Positions 43,741-52,369 of a stretch of 64,000 nt of DNA are shown here, piece after piece; the stretch's first letter is position 1, and every line of letters starts with the position of its first letter. Position numbers and translations under genes: made by a program. A model generated the notes under the pieces. The model did no database searches. It was given only the letters and a program-made list of their open reading frames with translations, and was not told the DNA's origin. The stretch comes from Herbiconiux flava (GTDB lineage: Bacteria > Actinomycetota > Actinomycetes > Actinomycetales > Microbacteriaceae): positions 2,108,001-2,172,000 of the forward strand of contig NZ_JACCBM010000001.1 in assembly GCF_013409865.1 (NCBI RefSeq), read 5' to 3'.

Positions 43741-43933
43741 CTGCTCCGCCGATCCGGGTCGTGACAGCGCGACTCTACCCGAATTCGTCCGGCGAGGTGA
43801 CCGAATGGGTTGATATGCTTCTCGAAACGGGCGAAGTCGGGCGCGAGCATCCGCTCTTCATCGACGGCCCCGCGTTCTCGCACGACGAGTTCTCGTGCGT
43901 CGAGATCTCGCACGTCGATCGGAGAGGATCGAG
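43741..43933 (+). promoter_or_regulatory. Divergent control region of DeoR 1 and FGGY kinase 1
   Basis: A 193-base gap. A -10-like TATGCT lies at 43814-43819 with a weak -35. Downstream, three near-identical 14-mers start at 43876, 43891 and 43906. GGAGAGG (43921-43927) is the ribosome site of the kinase. No protein gene was seen. Confidence 0.5.
43876..43919 (+). repeat. Three tandem 14-mers of 15-bp period
   Basis: TCTCGCACGACGAG, TCTCGTGCGTCGAG and TCTCGCACGTCGAT at 43876, 43891 and 43906; consensus TCTCGYRCGWCGAK with one spacer base. Located between the probable start site and the ribosome site of FGGY kinase 1. Likely an array of regulator half-sites; DeoR-family proteins often bind tandem direct repeats. 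Confidence 0.65.
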
Positions 43934-45580
43934 ATGGCTGCACGACCCGAGGGCCCCCGCTATCTGCTGGGGGTCGACGCCGGCCAGACCGCGGTGAAGG
44001 CCGTGGTGCACGACGAGCGGCTGCGGCCCGTGGGGATCGGGCGGCGCTCGAGCCCGGTCGATCGGTCGACGCCGCGATTCGCCGAGCGGCCGCAGGAGGC
44101 GCTGTGGCAGGCGGCGGCGGAGGCTATCCGGGAGGCCGTGGAGTCGTCGGGGGTCGACCCGGAGCAGATCGTGGCGGTCGGCATCACCGGGCACGGCGAC
44201 GGGCTGCATCTCGTCGATGCGTCGGGCTCGCCCGTGGGGCCGGCGATCACCGCGATGGATTCGCGGGCGCACCTCGAGGCGGCCTCGCTCGCGGCCGACC
44301 CCTCGCGGATGCGCGTGGTGCTCGAGCGCTCGGGGCAGGAGCCGACGCCGGGGGCCGCGGGCAACCTGCTGCGCTGGCTGCTCGTGCACGACCCGGCGCG
44401 GGTCGAGGCGGCGGCGGCCATGCTGTTCTGCAAGGACGTGATCCGGCTGCGGCTGACCGGGGTCGTGGCGACGGACTACTCGGATGCGACGGCGTCGTTC
44501 CTCGACACGTCGACGGCGGCGTGGAGCCCGTCGATCCTCTCGGCTTATGGTCTGCCGGAGTCGTTGATGCGGCTGCTGCCTCCGCTCCACGCGAGCGGGG
44601 ACGTCGTGGGAGCTGTTCTGCCCGCGGCCGCAGCTCTGACGGGGCTCGCCGTCGGCACGCCCGTGATCGCGGGGATGCACGACGTGCAGGCCGCGTCGAT
44701 CGGCATGGGCGCGCTCGTGCCCGGGCGGCTCGCGCTCGTGGCGGGGTCGTTCAGCACGAACGGGGTCACGACGACCCGGCCCGACGTGGACGTGCGGTGG
44801 CAGTCGCGGCTGTCGATCCGGCCGGAGCTGCGGATCGCGATGTCGACCTCGGCGACGGCGTCGCCCGCGCTGAACTGGGTGCTGCGGCTTCTCGGCATCG
44901 ACCTCGCGGCGCCCGGTGGCGACCAGGCGCGAGACCGGCTGTTCGCCGAGGCGGCGGCGCTCGACCCGGAGGAGGCGGTGCCGCTGGTGCTGCCGTTCCT
45001 GTTCGACTCGCCGCTCGGGGCGTCGGCCTCGGCGGCGCTCGCCGGGGTGCGGGGCTGGCACACGCCGGCGCACGTGCTGCGCGGCACGCTCGAGGGCATC
45101 GCGCTGATGCACGTGTGGCACACCCGGGCGCTGGGGGAGAAGTTCGACTGGGACGAGCCGGTGGTGCTCGGCGGCGGGATCGCGCGGGCGCCGCTCTACG
45201 TGCAGCTCGTGGCCAACGCCCTGCGCTCGCCGGTGACGGTGGTGCAGAACGAGGAGGCCGGGGCGTTCGGGGCGGCGGCGGTGGCCGGGGCGTCGGTGGG
45301 GGTGTTCGCGTCGGTGGAGGAGGCGCAGGAGCTGGTGACGCGGGCCGCGCCGGTGCTGCCGACGGCGGCGTCGGCGGGGTACTGGGCGGGGGTGATCTCG
45401 GCGTTCGACGAGGCGGTGGCGGCGCTCGGGCCGTGGTGGGCGGCTCGGGCGGGGTCGCCCGGCGCTGCGGTGGCCGCGGGCGGTGCGGGGGCTGCGGGCG
45501 GCGGGGCCGCGGGCGCGCCGCCGGTGGTCGAGGTCGACGGGCGGCCCGCGGCCGTGCGCGGCGAGGGGGCCGGAGCATGA
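43934..45580 (+). CDS. FGGY family carbohydrate kinase 1
   Basis: 548 residues from ATG 43934. N-terminal LLGVDAGQTAVKAVVHD (phosphate 1), GITGHGDGLHLVD, and C-terminal VVLGGGIARAPLYVQLVANALRSPV (adenosine motif). NEEAGAFGAAAVAGASVG is the conserved end of the fold. About 50 residues longer than usual because of an Ala/Gly-rich C-terminal tail. Related to carbohydrate kinases of pentulose/hexulose type; the substrate is not determinable. First gene of kinase-deoR-pfkB, with ATGA overlaps. Confidence 0.85.
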   Translation: MAARPEGPRYLLGVDAGQTAVKAVVHDERLRPVGIGRRSSPVDRSTPRFAERPQEALWQAAAEAIREAVESSGVDPEQIVAVGITGHGDGLHLVDASGSPVGPAITAMDSRAHLEAASLAADPSRMRVVLERSGQEPTPGAAGNLLRWLLVHDPARVEAAAAMLFCKDVIRLRLTGVVATDYSDATASFLDTSTAAWSPSILSAYGLPESLMRLLPPLHASGDVVGAVLPAAAALTGLAVGTPVIAGMHDVQAASIGMGALVPGRLALVAGSFSTNGVTTTRPDVDVRWQSRLSIRPELRIAMSTSATASPALNWVLRLLGIDLAAPGGDQARDRLFAEAAALDPEEAVPLVLPFLFDSPLGASASAALAGVRGWHTPAHVLRGTLEGIALMHVWHTRALGEKFDWDEPVVLGGGIARAPLYVQLVANALRSPVTVVQNEEAGAFGAAAVAGASVGVFASVEEAQELVTRAAPVLPTAASAGYWAGVISAFDEAVAALGPWWAARAGSPGAAVAAGGAGAAGGGAAGAPPVVEVDGRPAAVRGEGAGA

Positions 45581-46341
45581 GCGGGGTCGTGCTGAGCGGA
45601 TCCGCGGTCGCCGAGCGGCGGGGTCGGATCGTGACGGCGCTCGCCTCGGCGGGGCGGGTCGACGTGGGGGAGCTCGCGACGGCGCTGGGGGTGGCCGAGG
45701 AGACGGTGCGACGTGACCTCCGGGCTCTCGAGACCGAGGGGCTGCTGCGCCGCGCGCACGGCGGAGCCATCCCGGTGGAGGCCGGGGTCGAGCATCCCGA
45801 ACCCGACGGGGCTCCTCGTGCCATCGCGGAGTCCGTCCGAGAACTCGTGCCGATCGGGTCGTCTCTCTACCTCGACGCGGGCCCGGTGGGCGAGGCGCTC
45901 GCCGGGATGCTCGACGTGACGAGCGGGGTGCGGATCGTCACCGCGTCGGTCGCCGTGGCACTCGCCGCCGCGCTCGTTCCCGAACCCACCGAGACACATC
46001 TGCTGGGTGGTGCCGTCGGTGCAGCGGCGACGGCATCGGGGCACTGGACGCGCGAGCTCGCCCGGTCGGTGCACGTCGACGTCGCCGTTCTCGAGCCGCT
46101 CGGGCTGGGTGGGGTGGAACTGCTCGCCGCCGACCCCGATCGCGCCGCCGTGACCGCGGCCATCGCCTCGGTTGCCGGCACCGTCGTGATGGTGATGGCG
46201 GCCCGCTCGGATGACGGGCTGGTCGTCTCGGTCGGTCTCGATCGGGTCGCGCACGCGGTGGTGGTGCCGGGGGTTCTCGACACCGCCGTACTCCGGCTGC
46301 TCGCCGAGCAGGGGACGCCCGTGACGGAGGTGGCCGCATGA
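45577..46341 (+). CDS. DeoR family regulator 2
   Basis: 254 residues, ATGA-coupled to the kinase. HTH AGRVDVGELATALGVAEETVRRDLRALETEGLLRRAHGGAI (about 27-67). The sensor half is degenerate compared with relatives: SLYLDAGPVGEALAGML replaces the D-x-G-S/T phosphate motif, and the region PLGLGG is shortened. Ligand recognition may therefore differ. Coupled to the following PfkB gene. Confidence 0.82.
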   Translation: MSGVVLSGSAVAERRGRIVTALASAGRVDVGELATALGVAEETVRRDLRALETEGLLRRAHGGAIPVEAGVEHPEPDGAPRAIAESVRELVPIGSSLYLDAGPVGEALAGMLDVTSGVRIVTASVAVALAAALVPEPTETHLLGGAVGAAATASGHWTRELARSVHVDVAVLEPLGLGGVELLAADPDRAAVTAAIASVAGTVVMVMAARSDDGLVVSVGLDRVAHAVVVPGVLDTAVLRLLAEQGTPVTEVAA

Positions 46342-47324
46342 GCGGCGACGCGATCGTCACCGTCACGCCGGCGCCCGCCATCGACCTGACGTACCGGGTG
46401 GGGCGGCTCGACCTCGGGGAGGTCAACCGCGCCGAGGCCGTGCACACCGAACTGAGCGGCAAGGGGGTGAACGTCGCCCGCGCCGTCGCCCTCTCGGAAC
46501 TGCAGGTCTCGGCGGTGCTCGCGCTGAGCGCTCAGGGGACCGAGCTCGCCCGCGACGCCGGGTTCGCGGGGCTGCTCGCCGGGGTGCCCGACGAGGGGCG
46601 CACACGCATCAACACGACCCTGCTCGACGCCTCCGGCACGACGACGAAGATCAACGAGGGCGCGCCACCGGTCTCGGCCGAGCTGTGGGCGGCGATCGCC
46701 GATCGGGCCGAGTCCGAGCTGCGGCGGCTCGACGCGGGGTGGCTCGTCGTGTCGGGGTCGATCCCGTTGCTGGCCGGCACCGCGCAGATGGTGCCGTTCC
46801 TCGACCTGGTGCGACGCGCGGCGGACACGGGCGTGCGGGTGGCCGTCGACACGGCCGGGCCCGCGCTGTCGGCGGTCGTCGCCGATCTCTCGGCCGTGAC
46901 GCTGATCAAGCCCAACACGCACGAGCTCGCCGAGCTGACCGGATCGGCGCTGCGAACCGTGGGCGACGTGGTCGCGGCGGCCCGCACGCTGCACGAGGCC
47001 GGCTGCGACGTCGTCTACGTGAGCATGGGGGCCGACGGGGCGCTCGCCGTCTCGGCGTCGGGCGTGCAGCTCGCCCGGGCGCGGGCCCGGGTCGTCAACA
47101 CGGCGGGCGCGGGCGACGCGTCGCTCGCCGGCTTCCTCGTGGGGTCGGCGGGGCCGGGTGGCACGCTCGACGCGGCGTCGGGCGTGTATCTCGCGGCTTC
47201 CTGGGGAGCGCTCGCGGTGACGCAGGCCACGACGCTGCTCTCCTCGGTGGAGGCGGCGCCGCGCGCCACCCTCGTGCACGACCCCGACCCGGCGACACCG
47301 CTCTCCGAGCCCGCCACGCCGTAG
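46338..47324 (+). CDS. 1-phosphofructokinase/tagatose-6-phosphate kinase (PfkB)
   Basis: 328 residues. N-terminal IVTVTPAPAIDLTYRV with ELSGKGVNVARAVALSEL (about 35-52), the hallmark of the FruK/LacC branch, and NTAGAGDASLAGFLVG with the catalytic Asp near 260. Makes a ketose 1,6-bisphosphate from a ketohexose 1- or 6-phosphate. The nearby class II aldolase (42083) could cleave the product. Last gene of its operon. Confidence 0.87.
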   Translation: MSGDAIVTVTPAPAIDLTYRVGRLDLGEVNRAEAVHTELSGKGVNVARAVALSELQVSAVLALSAQGTELARDAGFAGLLAGVPDEGRTRINTTLLDASGTTTKINEGAPPVSAELWAAIADRAESELRRLDAGWLVVSGSIPLLAGTAQMVPFLDLVRRAADTGVRVAVDTAGPALSAVVADLSAVTLIKPNTHELAELTGSALRTVGDVVAAARTLHEAGCDVVYVSMGADGALAVSASGVQLARARARVVNTAGAGDASLAGFLVGSAGPGGTLDAASGVYLAASWGALAVTQATTLLSSVEAAPRATLVHDPDPATPLSEPATP

Positions 47325-47370
47325 CGCCCGGGCCCGCCTCGCTCTCGGGCGCGAGGGCGGCGGACGACGC

Positions 47371-47421
47371 CACGAATCCCGGGCACCGCGCGCTCCACGG
47401 CGTCGGTGGGCGGGATTCGTG
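47371..47421. terminator. Inverted repeat between convergent genes
   Basis: CACGAATCCCG (47371-47381) pairs with CGGGATTCGTG (47411-47421), 11 bp, with nested GC-rich pairing in the 29-base loop. It lies between the pfkB stop and the DeoR 3 stop. No T-tract. Confidence 0.45.
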
Positions 47422-47480
47422 CGGTTGTCCACTCCGGGTGGGCGCGGGCGGCGCCCGGCGAGGCGGCGCGGGCGTGGGGG

Positions 47481-48242
47481 TCAGAGGATGCGGGGGAGGT
47501 GCGCGCGGTACGGGTCGAGCCGCGCATCCGTCGGATCGAGCTCGGTGACCAGCACGTCGACGCGGTCGAGCGCGAGCGAGCGCACCCGCGCCCGGGACTC
47601 GAGCTTCGAGGCGTCGAGCGCCAGCACGACCGTGGCCGAGGCGCGGGCGAGCGCATCCTTCACCGCGGCCTGCGCGAGCGTGCTCTCGCTCGTGCCGCTG
47701 CCGGCGTGCAGCCCGAGCGCCGAGACCACGGCGACGTCGAAGTGGAACGCCGAGAACGCCGACTCGGTGAGCGCGCCGACGAGGCTGAGGTTCTGCTCCT
47801 CGCGCTCGCCGCCGGTGAGGTAGGCGCGCACGCCGGGCTTGCGCGTGAGCACCTCGAAGGCGGCGAGTCCGTTCGTCACGACGGTGAGCGGATGCTCGGC
47901 CGGCAGCGCCTCGGCGACCACGAACGCCGTGGTGGAGGAGTCGAGCCCCACGGCGGCGCTCGCGGGCAGCAACGGCAGGATCTTCGCCGAAATCCGCTCC
48001 TTCGCCCGAACGTTCTGCGCCTGCCGCGCGGCGAACGGATCCGCCTGCACCGGAACCACCCCGCCCCGCACCCGCCGCACCCGCCCCGCGCTCTCGAGCA
48101 GCTCGAAGTCGCGGCGGATGGTCATCGGATGCACGTCCCACAGCTCGGCCGCCTCGGCCAGCGGCAGGCCGCCGCGCTCCTCGGCGAGCTCGAGCAGGGC
48201 GGCGCGCCGGGTCTCGCCGTCGAGCGTGCCCTTCAGTGCCAT
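47481..48242 (-). CDS. DeoR family regulator 3
   Basis: 253 residues from ATG 48240-48242, with GGAGAA upstream; the longer reading crosses the rhaB promoter. HTH LPLAEAAELWDVHPMTIRRDFELLESAGRVRRVRGGVVPV; effector half with GLDSSTTAFVVAEAL and VVTNGLAAFEVL. Divergent from the rhamnulokinase gene, which it probably represses. Confidence 0.88.
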   Translation of the reverse strand: MALKGTLDGETRRAALLELAEERGGLPLAEAAELWDVHPMTIRRDFELLESAGRVRRVRGGVVPVQADPFAARQAQNVRAKERISAKILPLLPASAAVGLDSSTTAFVVAEALPAEHPLTVVTNGLAAFEVLTRKPGVRAYLTGGEREEQNLSLVGALTESAFSAFHFDVAVVSALGLHAGSGTSESTLAQAAVKDALARASATVVLALDASKLESRARVRSLALDRVDVLVTELDPTDARLDPYRAHLPRIL

Positions 48243-48286
48243 GCGTTCTCCGCTCGTCCGCCCGGTCGCGATCCGGCCGATGCGTC

Positions 48287-48327
48287 TTGCCGGATGCTGT
48301 TCCTCAATGATACATTTCACACGAAAT
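48287..48327 (+). promoter_or_regulatory. rhaB-like promoter and small inverted repeat
   Basis: TTGCCG (48287-48292), an 18-base spacer and TACATT (48311-48316), extended by TGA, form a probable promoter. ATTTC (48314-48318) and GAAAT (48323-48327) flank ACAC, an inverted repeat over the -10 and start site. The AT-rich sequence is unusual for this window. Candidate site for DeoR 3. Confidence 0.5.
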
Positions 48328-48350
48328 AACATCAATCACGAGGACGTGAC

Positions 48351-49853
48351 ATGCCCACCACCGACCGCCCGGCTGCCTCCGGGGCGCCTGCCTACGCGGC
48401 GGTCGACCTCGGCGCGTCGAGCGGGCGGGTGATGCTGGGGCTCGTCGATCGCTCGGAGGGCTCGCCGCGCATCCGGATGACCGAGGTGCACCGCTTCGCG
48501 AACGGCCCCCGGCCCGCCTCGCTCGCGGCCGGCGCGACCCTGGAGTGGGATGTCGAGCGGCTGTCCGGCGAAACCCTCGAGGGGCTGGCCGCGGCCGTGC
48601 GCGCGGCGGAGGCCGAGGGCGCTACCCTCAACGGCATCGGGATCGACTCCTGGGGCGTCGACTACGCGCTCGTGCCGTCGGGTGACGGTCTCCCGGCGGT
48701 TGCGCGGGTCGACCACCATCGCGGGGCCGAGCCTTCGTGGGTCGGGGAGGCGGCCGCCGTCGTCGGGACCGAGCGGGCGTATGCCGCGACCGGCATACCG
48801 CCCCAGTCGATCAACACCTCGGTGCGGCTGCATGCCGCCACCGAACCGGTCGGATCGCTGCTGCTCGTGCCCGACCTGCTGGTACGGCTGCTGAGTGGCA
48901 CCGTCGGCGCCGAGCTCACCATCGCCTCGACGACCCAGCTGCTCGACGTGCGGAGCGGCGAGTGGTCGCGCCCGCTGATCGAGGCCTGGGGGCTCGACCG
49001 GATCGACTTCCCGGCGATCGTCGCCCCGGGCACTCCGGCCGGTGTCACCCTGCCGCACATCACCCGTCGTCTCCGTGCGGCGGGGCCGGTGCCGGTCTAC
49101 CGGGTGGCCGAGCACGACACCGCCTCCGCGATGGCCTTCGCCGCGCCCGGCGACGGGCAGCTGATCGTCTCGAGCGGGAGCTGGTCGCTCGCGGGCATCA
49201 GCGTCGCCGAGCCCGTGCTCACGGCCGAGGCGCTGGCCGCCGGGCTGACGAACGAGCGCGGGGTGGGAGACTCGACGCTGCTGCTGCGCAACCTCGCCGG
49301 GCTCTGGCTGCTGACCGAGTGCGCGCGTCAGTGGTCGAGCGAGGGCGGGCGGATGCTCGACCCGGTCGAGCTCGTGCGCGAAGCCTCGCTGGCGCCCGAC
49401 GATGCCGCCGGCGGGCGCCCCCCGGTGTTCGATGTCGGTGATCCTAGGCTGCTCGCCCCGGGCGGGATGCCGGAGCGCATCGCCGCGCTCTGCGTGGAGC
49501 GTGGGCAGTCGCCGCCGGAGGGCGTGCTCGGCACCGTGCGGAGCATCGTCGAGAGCCTCGCGACGGCGTACGCCGAGTCGGTGGAGGTGTTCGAGCGGGT
49601 CGCCGGAACGCGCATCCGCTCGGTTCGCATCGTCGGCGGCGGATCGCGCAACGAGCTGCTCTGCCGCCGTACCGCCGCGCTGACGGGGCTGCCCGTCGTC
49701 GCAGGCCCGGCCGAGGCCTCGGCGTTCGGCAACCTCGCGGTGCAGCTGGTGGCGGCGGGGGAGTTCGCGAGCCTGTCCGACGTCTACGCGGCCGGCGGAT
49801 CGGCCGGCGGCGCGATCGCGCACTACGAAGCCGGAGAGGCGGCGGCCCGATGA
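48351..49853 (+). CDS. rhaB: Rhamnulokinase-like FGGY kinase
   Basis: 500 residues. AAVDLGASSGRVMLG (phosphate 1), GIGIDSWGVDYALV, LTNERG...LLRNLAGLWLLTECARQW and VRIVGGGSRNELLCRRTA match L-rhamnulokinases closely. Phosphorylates L-rhamnulose at O1. GAGG is 7 bases before the ATG. It overlaps the class II aldolase by ATGA. No rhamnose isomerase or mutarotase is visible in the window, so a different 6-deoxyketose or ketose remains possible. Confidence 0.82.
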   Translation: MPTTDRPAASGAPAYAAVDLGASSGRVMLGLVDRSEGSPRIRMTEVHRFANGPRPASLAAGATLEWDVERLSGETLEGLAAAVRAAEAEGATLNGIGIDSWGVDYALVPSGDGLPAVARVDHHRGAEPSWVGEAAAVVGTERAYAATGIPPQSINTSVRLHAATEPVGSLLLVPDLLVRLLSGTVGAELTIASTTQLLDVRSGEWSRPLIEAWGLDRIDFPAIVAPGTPAGVTLPHITRRLRAAGPVPVYRVAEHDTASAMAFAAPGDGQLIVSSGSWSLAGISVAEPVLTAEALAAGLTNERGVGDSTLLLRNLAGLWLLTECARQWSSEGGRMLDPVELVREASLAPDDAAGGRPPVFDVGDPRLLAPGGMPERIAALCVERGQSPPEGVLGTVRSIVESLATAYAESVEVFERVAGTRIRSVRIVGGGSRNELLCRRTAALTGLPVVAGPAEASAFGNLAVQLVAAGEFASLSDVYAAGGSAGGAIAHYEAGEAAAR

Positions 49854-50686
49854 CCCACGACGACGCGGCGGCCCGTGCCGCCCTGGTCGAGCTCTCGCGC
49901 GAGCTCGGCCGTCCTGACCGAGCGTGGGCGGTGCTCGCCGAGGGCAACACCTCGGTCGCGCTCGGCGACGGGCGGATGCTCGTGAAGGCTTCGGGCGCGT
50001 CGATGGCGATCGCCGTCCCGGGCGACTTCGTCGCCGTGGGCCTGCCGGAGGTGCTGGCACTGGTGGACGAGTCCGCCGATGTCGACCCCTCAGCCGGACC
50101 CTCGGAGGACGACGACGAAGCGGTGCGGGCGCTCTTCGAGGCCGCGGCCGAGCAGGGCGGGCGGCGGCCCTCGGTCGAGGCGCTGCTGCACGCGGTCTGC
50201 CTCGCGCTGCCGGGGGTCGAGGCGGTGGGGCACACGCATCCGGTACCCGTGAACGCGCTGCTCTGCTCGCCGCGGGCGTCGCTGCTGGTGGAGGGGGCGC
50301 TGTTCCCCGACCAGATCGTGGTGCTCGGAACCGATCCGCTGCTGGTGCCGTACGTCGACCCGGGGTTGCCGCTCGCGCGGGTGGTGCGGCGGATGCTCGG
50401 CGAGCGTCTGGCCGCGACCGGCTCCGTGCCGAAGGTGATCTACCTCGGCAACCACGGGATGTTCGCCCTCGGGGCGAGCCCGGCCGAGGTGCTGCGCATC
50501 ACGGAGATGGCGGTGAAGGTGGCGCAGGTCATCCTCGGGTCGCTGGCGGCCGGCGGGCCGGTCTTCCTCTCGGTCGAGCACGTGGCGCGCATCGACACCC
50601 GCCCCGACGAACTCCTGCGACGGGCGGCCCTCGCGGCCGGCACCGCTGCGTCTACTTCACCCTCGACGAATGGAGACCGCTCATGA
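49850..50686 (+). CDS. Class II aldolase/adducin family protein
   Basis: 278 residues. LAEGNTSVALGDGRMLVKASGASM (about 29-52) is the substrate-phosphate loop, GHTHPVPVNALLCSP carries the HxH metal ligands (about 127-129), and YLGNHGMFALG the third His. This is the domain order of RhaE/FucA aldolases that cleave ketose 1-phosphates to DHAP and lactaldehyde. Coupled both to the kinase and to the following SDR by ATGA. Confidence 0.86.
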   Translation: MTHDDAAARAALVELSRELGRPDRAWAVLAEGNTSVALGDGRMLVKASGASMAIAVPGDFVAVGLPEVLALVDESADVDPSAGPSEDDDEAVRALFEAAAEQGGRRPSVEALLHAVCLALPGVEAVGHTHPVPVNALLCSPRASLLVEGALFPDQIVVLGTDPLLVPYVDPGLPLARVVRRMLGERLAATGSVPKVIYLGNHGMFALGASPAEVLRITEMAVKVAQVILGSLAAGGPVFLSVEHVARIDTRPDELLRRAALAAGTAASTSPSTNGDRS

Positions 50687-51432
50687 CGGACACCCCTCCC
50701 GCCACCGGCCGGATGGACGGCCGCGTCGCCCTGATCACCGGCGGCAGCTCGGGCATCGGGCGGGCGTACGCGCAGCTGCTCTCCGCCGAGGGCGCGCGGC
50801 TCGTGCTCGTGGGGCGCGACGAGGGGCGGCTCCGCGAGGTCGCGGACGCTCTGCCGGGGGAGGTTCGCATCATCGCGGGGGACGTCGCGCATCCGTCGGT
50901 CTCGGAGCAGGCCGTGACCGTGGCCCTCGCCGAGTTCGGGAGGCTCGACGACGTGCTCGCCAACGCCGGGCTGTACACCGGGGGCGACTTCGTCGACACC
51001 GATCCGGCGCTGATCGAACAGCTCGTGTCGGTCAACGTGTTCGGCGCCATGGCGACCGTGCGGGCCGCCCTGCCGCACCTGATCGCGGCCGGCACGGGAG
51101 ACGTGCTGGTGACGAGCTCGGTGTCGGGGCACCAGGACATCCACTGGGAGCCCGTCTACTCCGCCACGAAGCACGCGATGCAGTCGTTCGTGCACACCCT
51201 GCGCCGCCAGCTCGTCGGAACCGGCGTGCGCGCCGGAGCAGTGGCCCCCGGCGTGGTGCTGAACGAGCTGTGGGGCTACGCGGAGGGCGCCGACGGGGTG
51301 GATCAGGCGGTGGGCGACCGCACGGGCATCCGCTCGGAGGACGTCGCCGACGCCGTGCTGTACATGCTCACCCGACCCCGGCACGTGACCGTTCGCGACC
51401 TCGTCATTCTTCCCACCGATCAGGAGATCTGA
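50683..51432 (+). CDS. SDR family oxidoreductase
   Basis: 249 residues from ATG 50683, GGAGA upstream. TGGSSGIGRAYAQ (Rossmann), NAG in LANAGLYTGG, catalytic Ser in VTSSVSG, and YSATKHA with Tyr and Lys. The end LVILPTDQEI is the common short-chain pattern. With the adjacent aldolase and kinase it may process lactaldehyde or the polyol substrate, but specificity is unknown. Confidence 0.87.
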   Translation: MTDTPPATGRMDGRVALITGGSSGIGRAYAQLLSAEGARLVLVGRDEGRLREVADALPGEVRIIAGDVAHPSVSEQAVTVALAEFGRLDDVLANAGLYTGGDFVDTDPALIEQLVSVNVFGAMATVRAALPHLIAAGTGDVLVTSSVSGHQDIHWEPVYSATKHAMQSFVHTLRRQLVGTGVRAGAVAPGVVLNELWGYAEGADGVDQAVGDRTGIRSEDVADAVLYMLTRPRHVTVRDLVILPTDQEI

Positions 51433-51469
51433 TCGTGGCCGTCTCATCACCCACCACGAAGGAGCGCTC

Positions 51470-52237
51470 ATGTTCGAGGATCTGAAGGGCCGCACCGCGG
51501 TCGTCACCGGAGGAGCCCGCGGGCTCGGCTACTCGCTCGCCACGGCGCTGGCGGGGCAGGGCGTGAAGGTGGCGCTGCTCGACCTGCTGCCGATCGTGGG
51601 GGAGTCGGCGTCTCGCCTGTCGGGTGAGTTCGGCGTGGACGCCCGGGGCTACGAGGTCGACGTGACGGATGCCGACGCCGTCGAGGCGGCTTTCGCCGCT
51701 GCGGAAGCCGACCTCGGGGTGCCGTCGCTGCTGGTGACGGCTGCGGGCATCACGATCTGGGGCTCGAGCGTTGACGTGCCCGCGGCCACGTGGCGGAAGG
51801 TGCTCGCGGTGAACCTCGACGGCACGTTCTTCGCGGCGCAGTCGTTCGGCCGGCGCGCGCTGGCGGCGGGGGTTCCGGCGTCGGCGATCTTCATCTCGTC
51901 GATGTCGGCGTTCATCGTGAACCAGCCGCAGTTCCAGGCCTCGTACAACGCCTCGAAGGCGGCGGTGAGCCACCTGGCGGCGTCGCTCGCGGTGGAGTGG
52001 GCGCCGGACGGGGTGCGGGTGAACGCGATCGCGCCGGGGTACTTCCTGTCGGACATGACCCGCGAGTTCACCGAGGCGAACCCCGACCTCGCGGCGCAGT
52101 GGATCGGTACGATCCCGGCCGGGCGCATGGGCGAGCCCGCCGATCTGCACGGGCTGGCGCTGTACCTGGCGTCGGACGCCTCGTCGTACCTCACGGGCCA
52201 GAGCATCGTGATCGACGGCGGCTACACGGCGATCTGA
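51470..52237 (+). CDS. SDR oxidoreductase, sorbose/mannitol reductase-like
   Basis: 255 residues with GAAGGAG upstream. TGGARGLGYSLA (Rossmann), SSMSAFIVNQPQFQASYNASKAAVSHLAASLAVEWA is close to fungal and bacterial sorbose/mannitol reductases, and the end SIVIDGGYTAI is standard. Oxidises a polyol to a ketose or the reverse with NADP. It lies before FGGY kinase 2. Confidence 0.86.
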   Translation: MFEDLKGRTAVVTGGARGLGYSLATALAGQGVKVALLDLLPIVGESASRLSGEFGVDARGYEVDVTDADAVEAAFAAAEADLGVPSLLVTAAGITIWGSSVDVPAATWRKVLAVNLDGTFFAAQSFGRRALAAGVPASAIFISSMSAFIVNQPQFQASYNASKAAVSHLAASLAVEWAPDGVRVNAIAPGYFLSDMTREFTEANPDLAAQWIGTIPAGRMGEPADLHGLALYLASDASSYLTGQSIVIDGGYTAI

Positions 52238-52265
52238 CGCCCCGCGCCGGGCGCCGGTCTCACCC

Positions 52266-52317
52266 GTGACATCGATGACATGGTGTGCTAGCGTAGGCCA
52301 TGACATCGATGACATGG
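52266..52317 (+). promoter_or_regulatory. FGGY kinase 2 promoter with two operators
   Basis: GTGACA (52266-52271), a 17-base spacer and TAGCGT (52289-52294). TGACATCGATGACA occurs at 52267-52280 over the -35 and at 52301-52314 over the expected start site, 34 bases apart. The sites are pseudo-palindromic around a central CG. Probable LacI 4 operators, since that gene is the next LacI downstream. Confidence 0.72.
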
Positions 52318-52369
52318 CGGCTGCACAGGCGCAGCGGCAGAGCCCGCATCGGGATCCAGGAGTTTCACC

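Noticed and set aside
43876..43919. CRISPR array
   Set aside because: Units are 14 bases with single-base spacers and occur three times only; no cas genes were seen.
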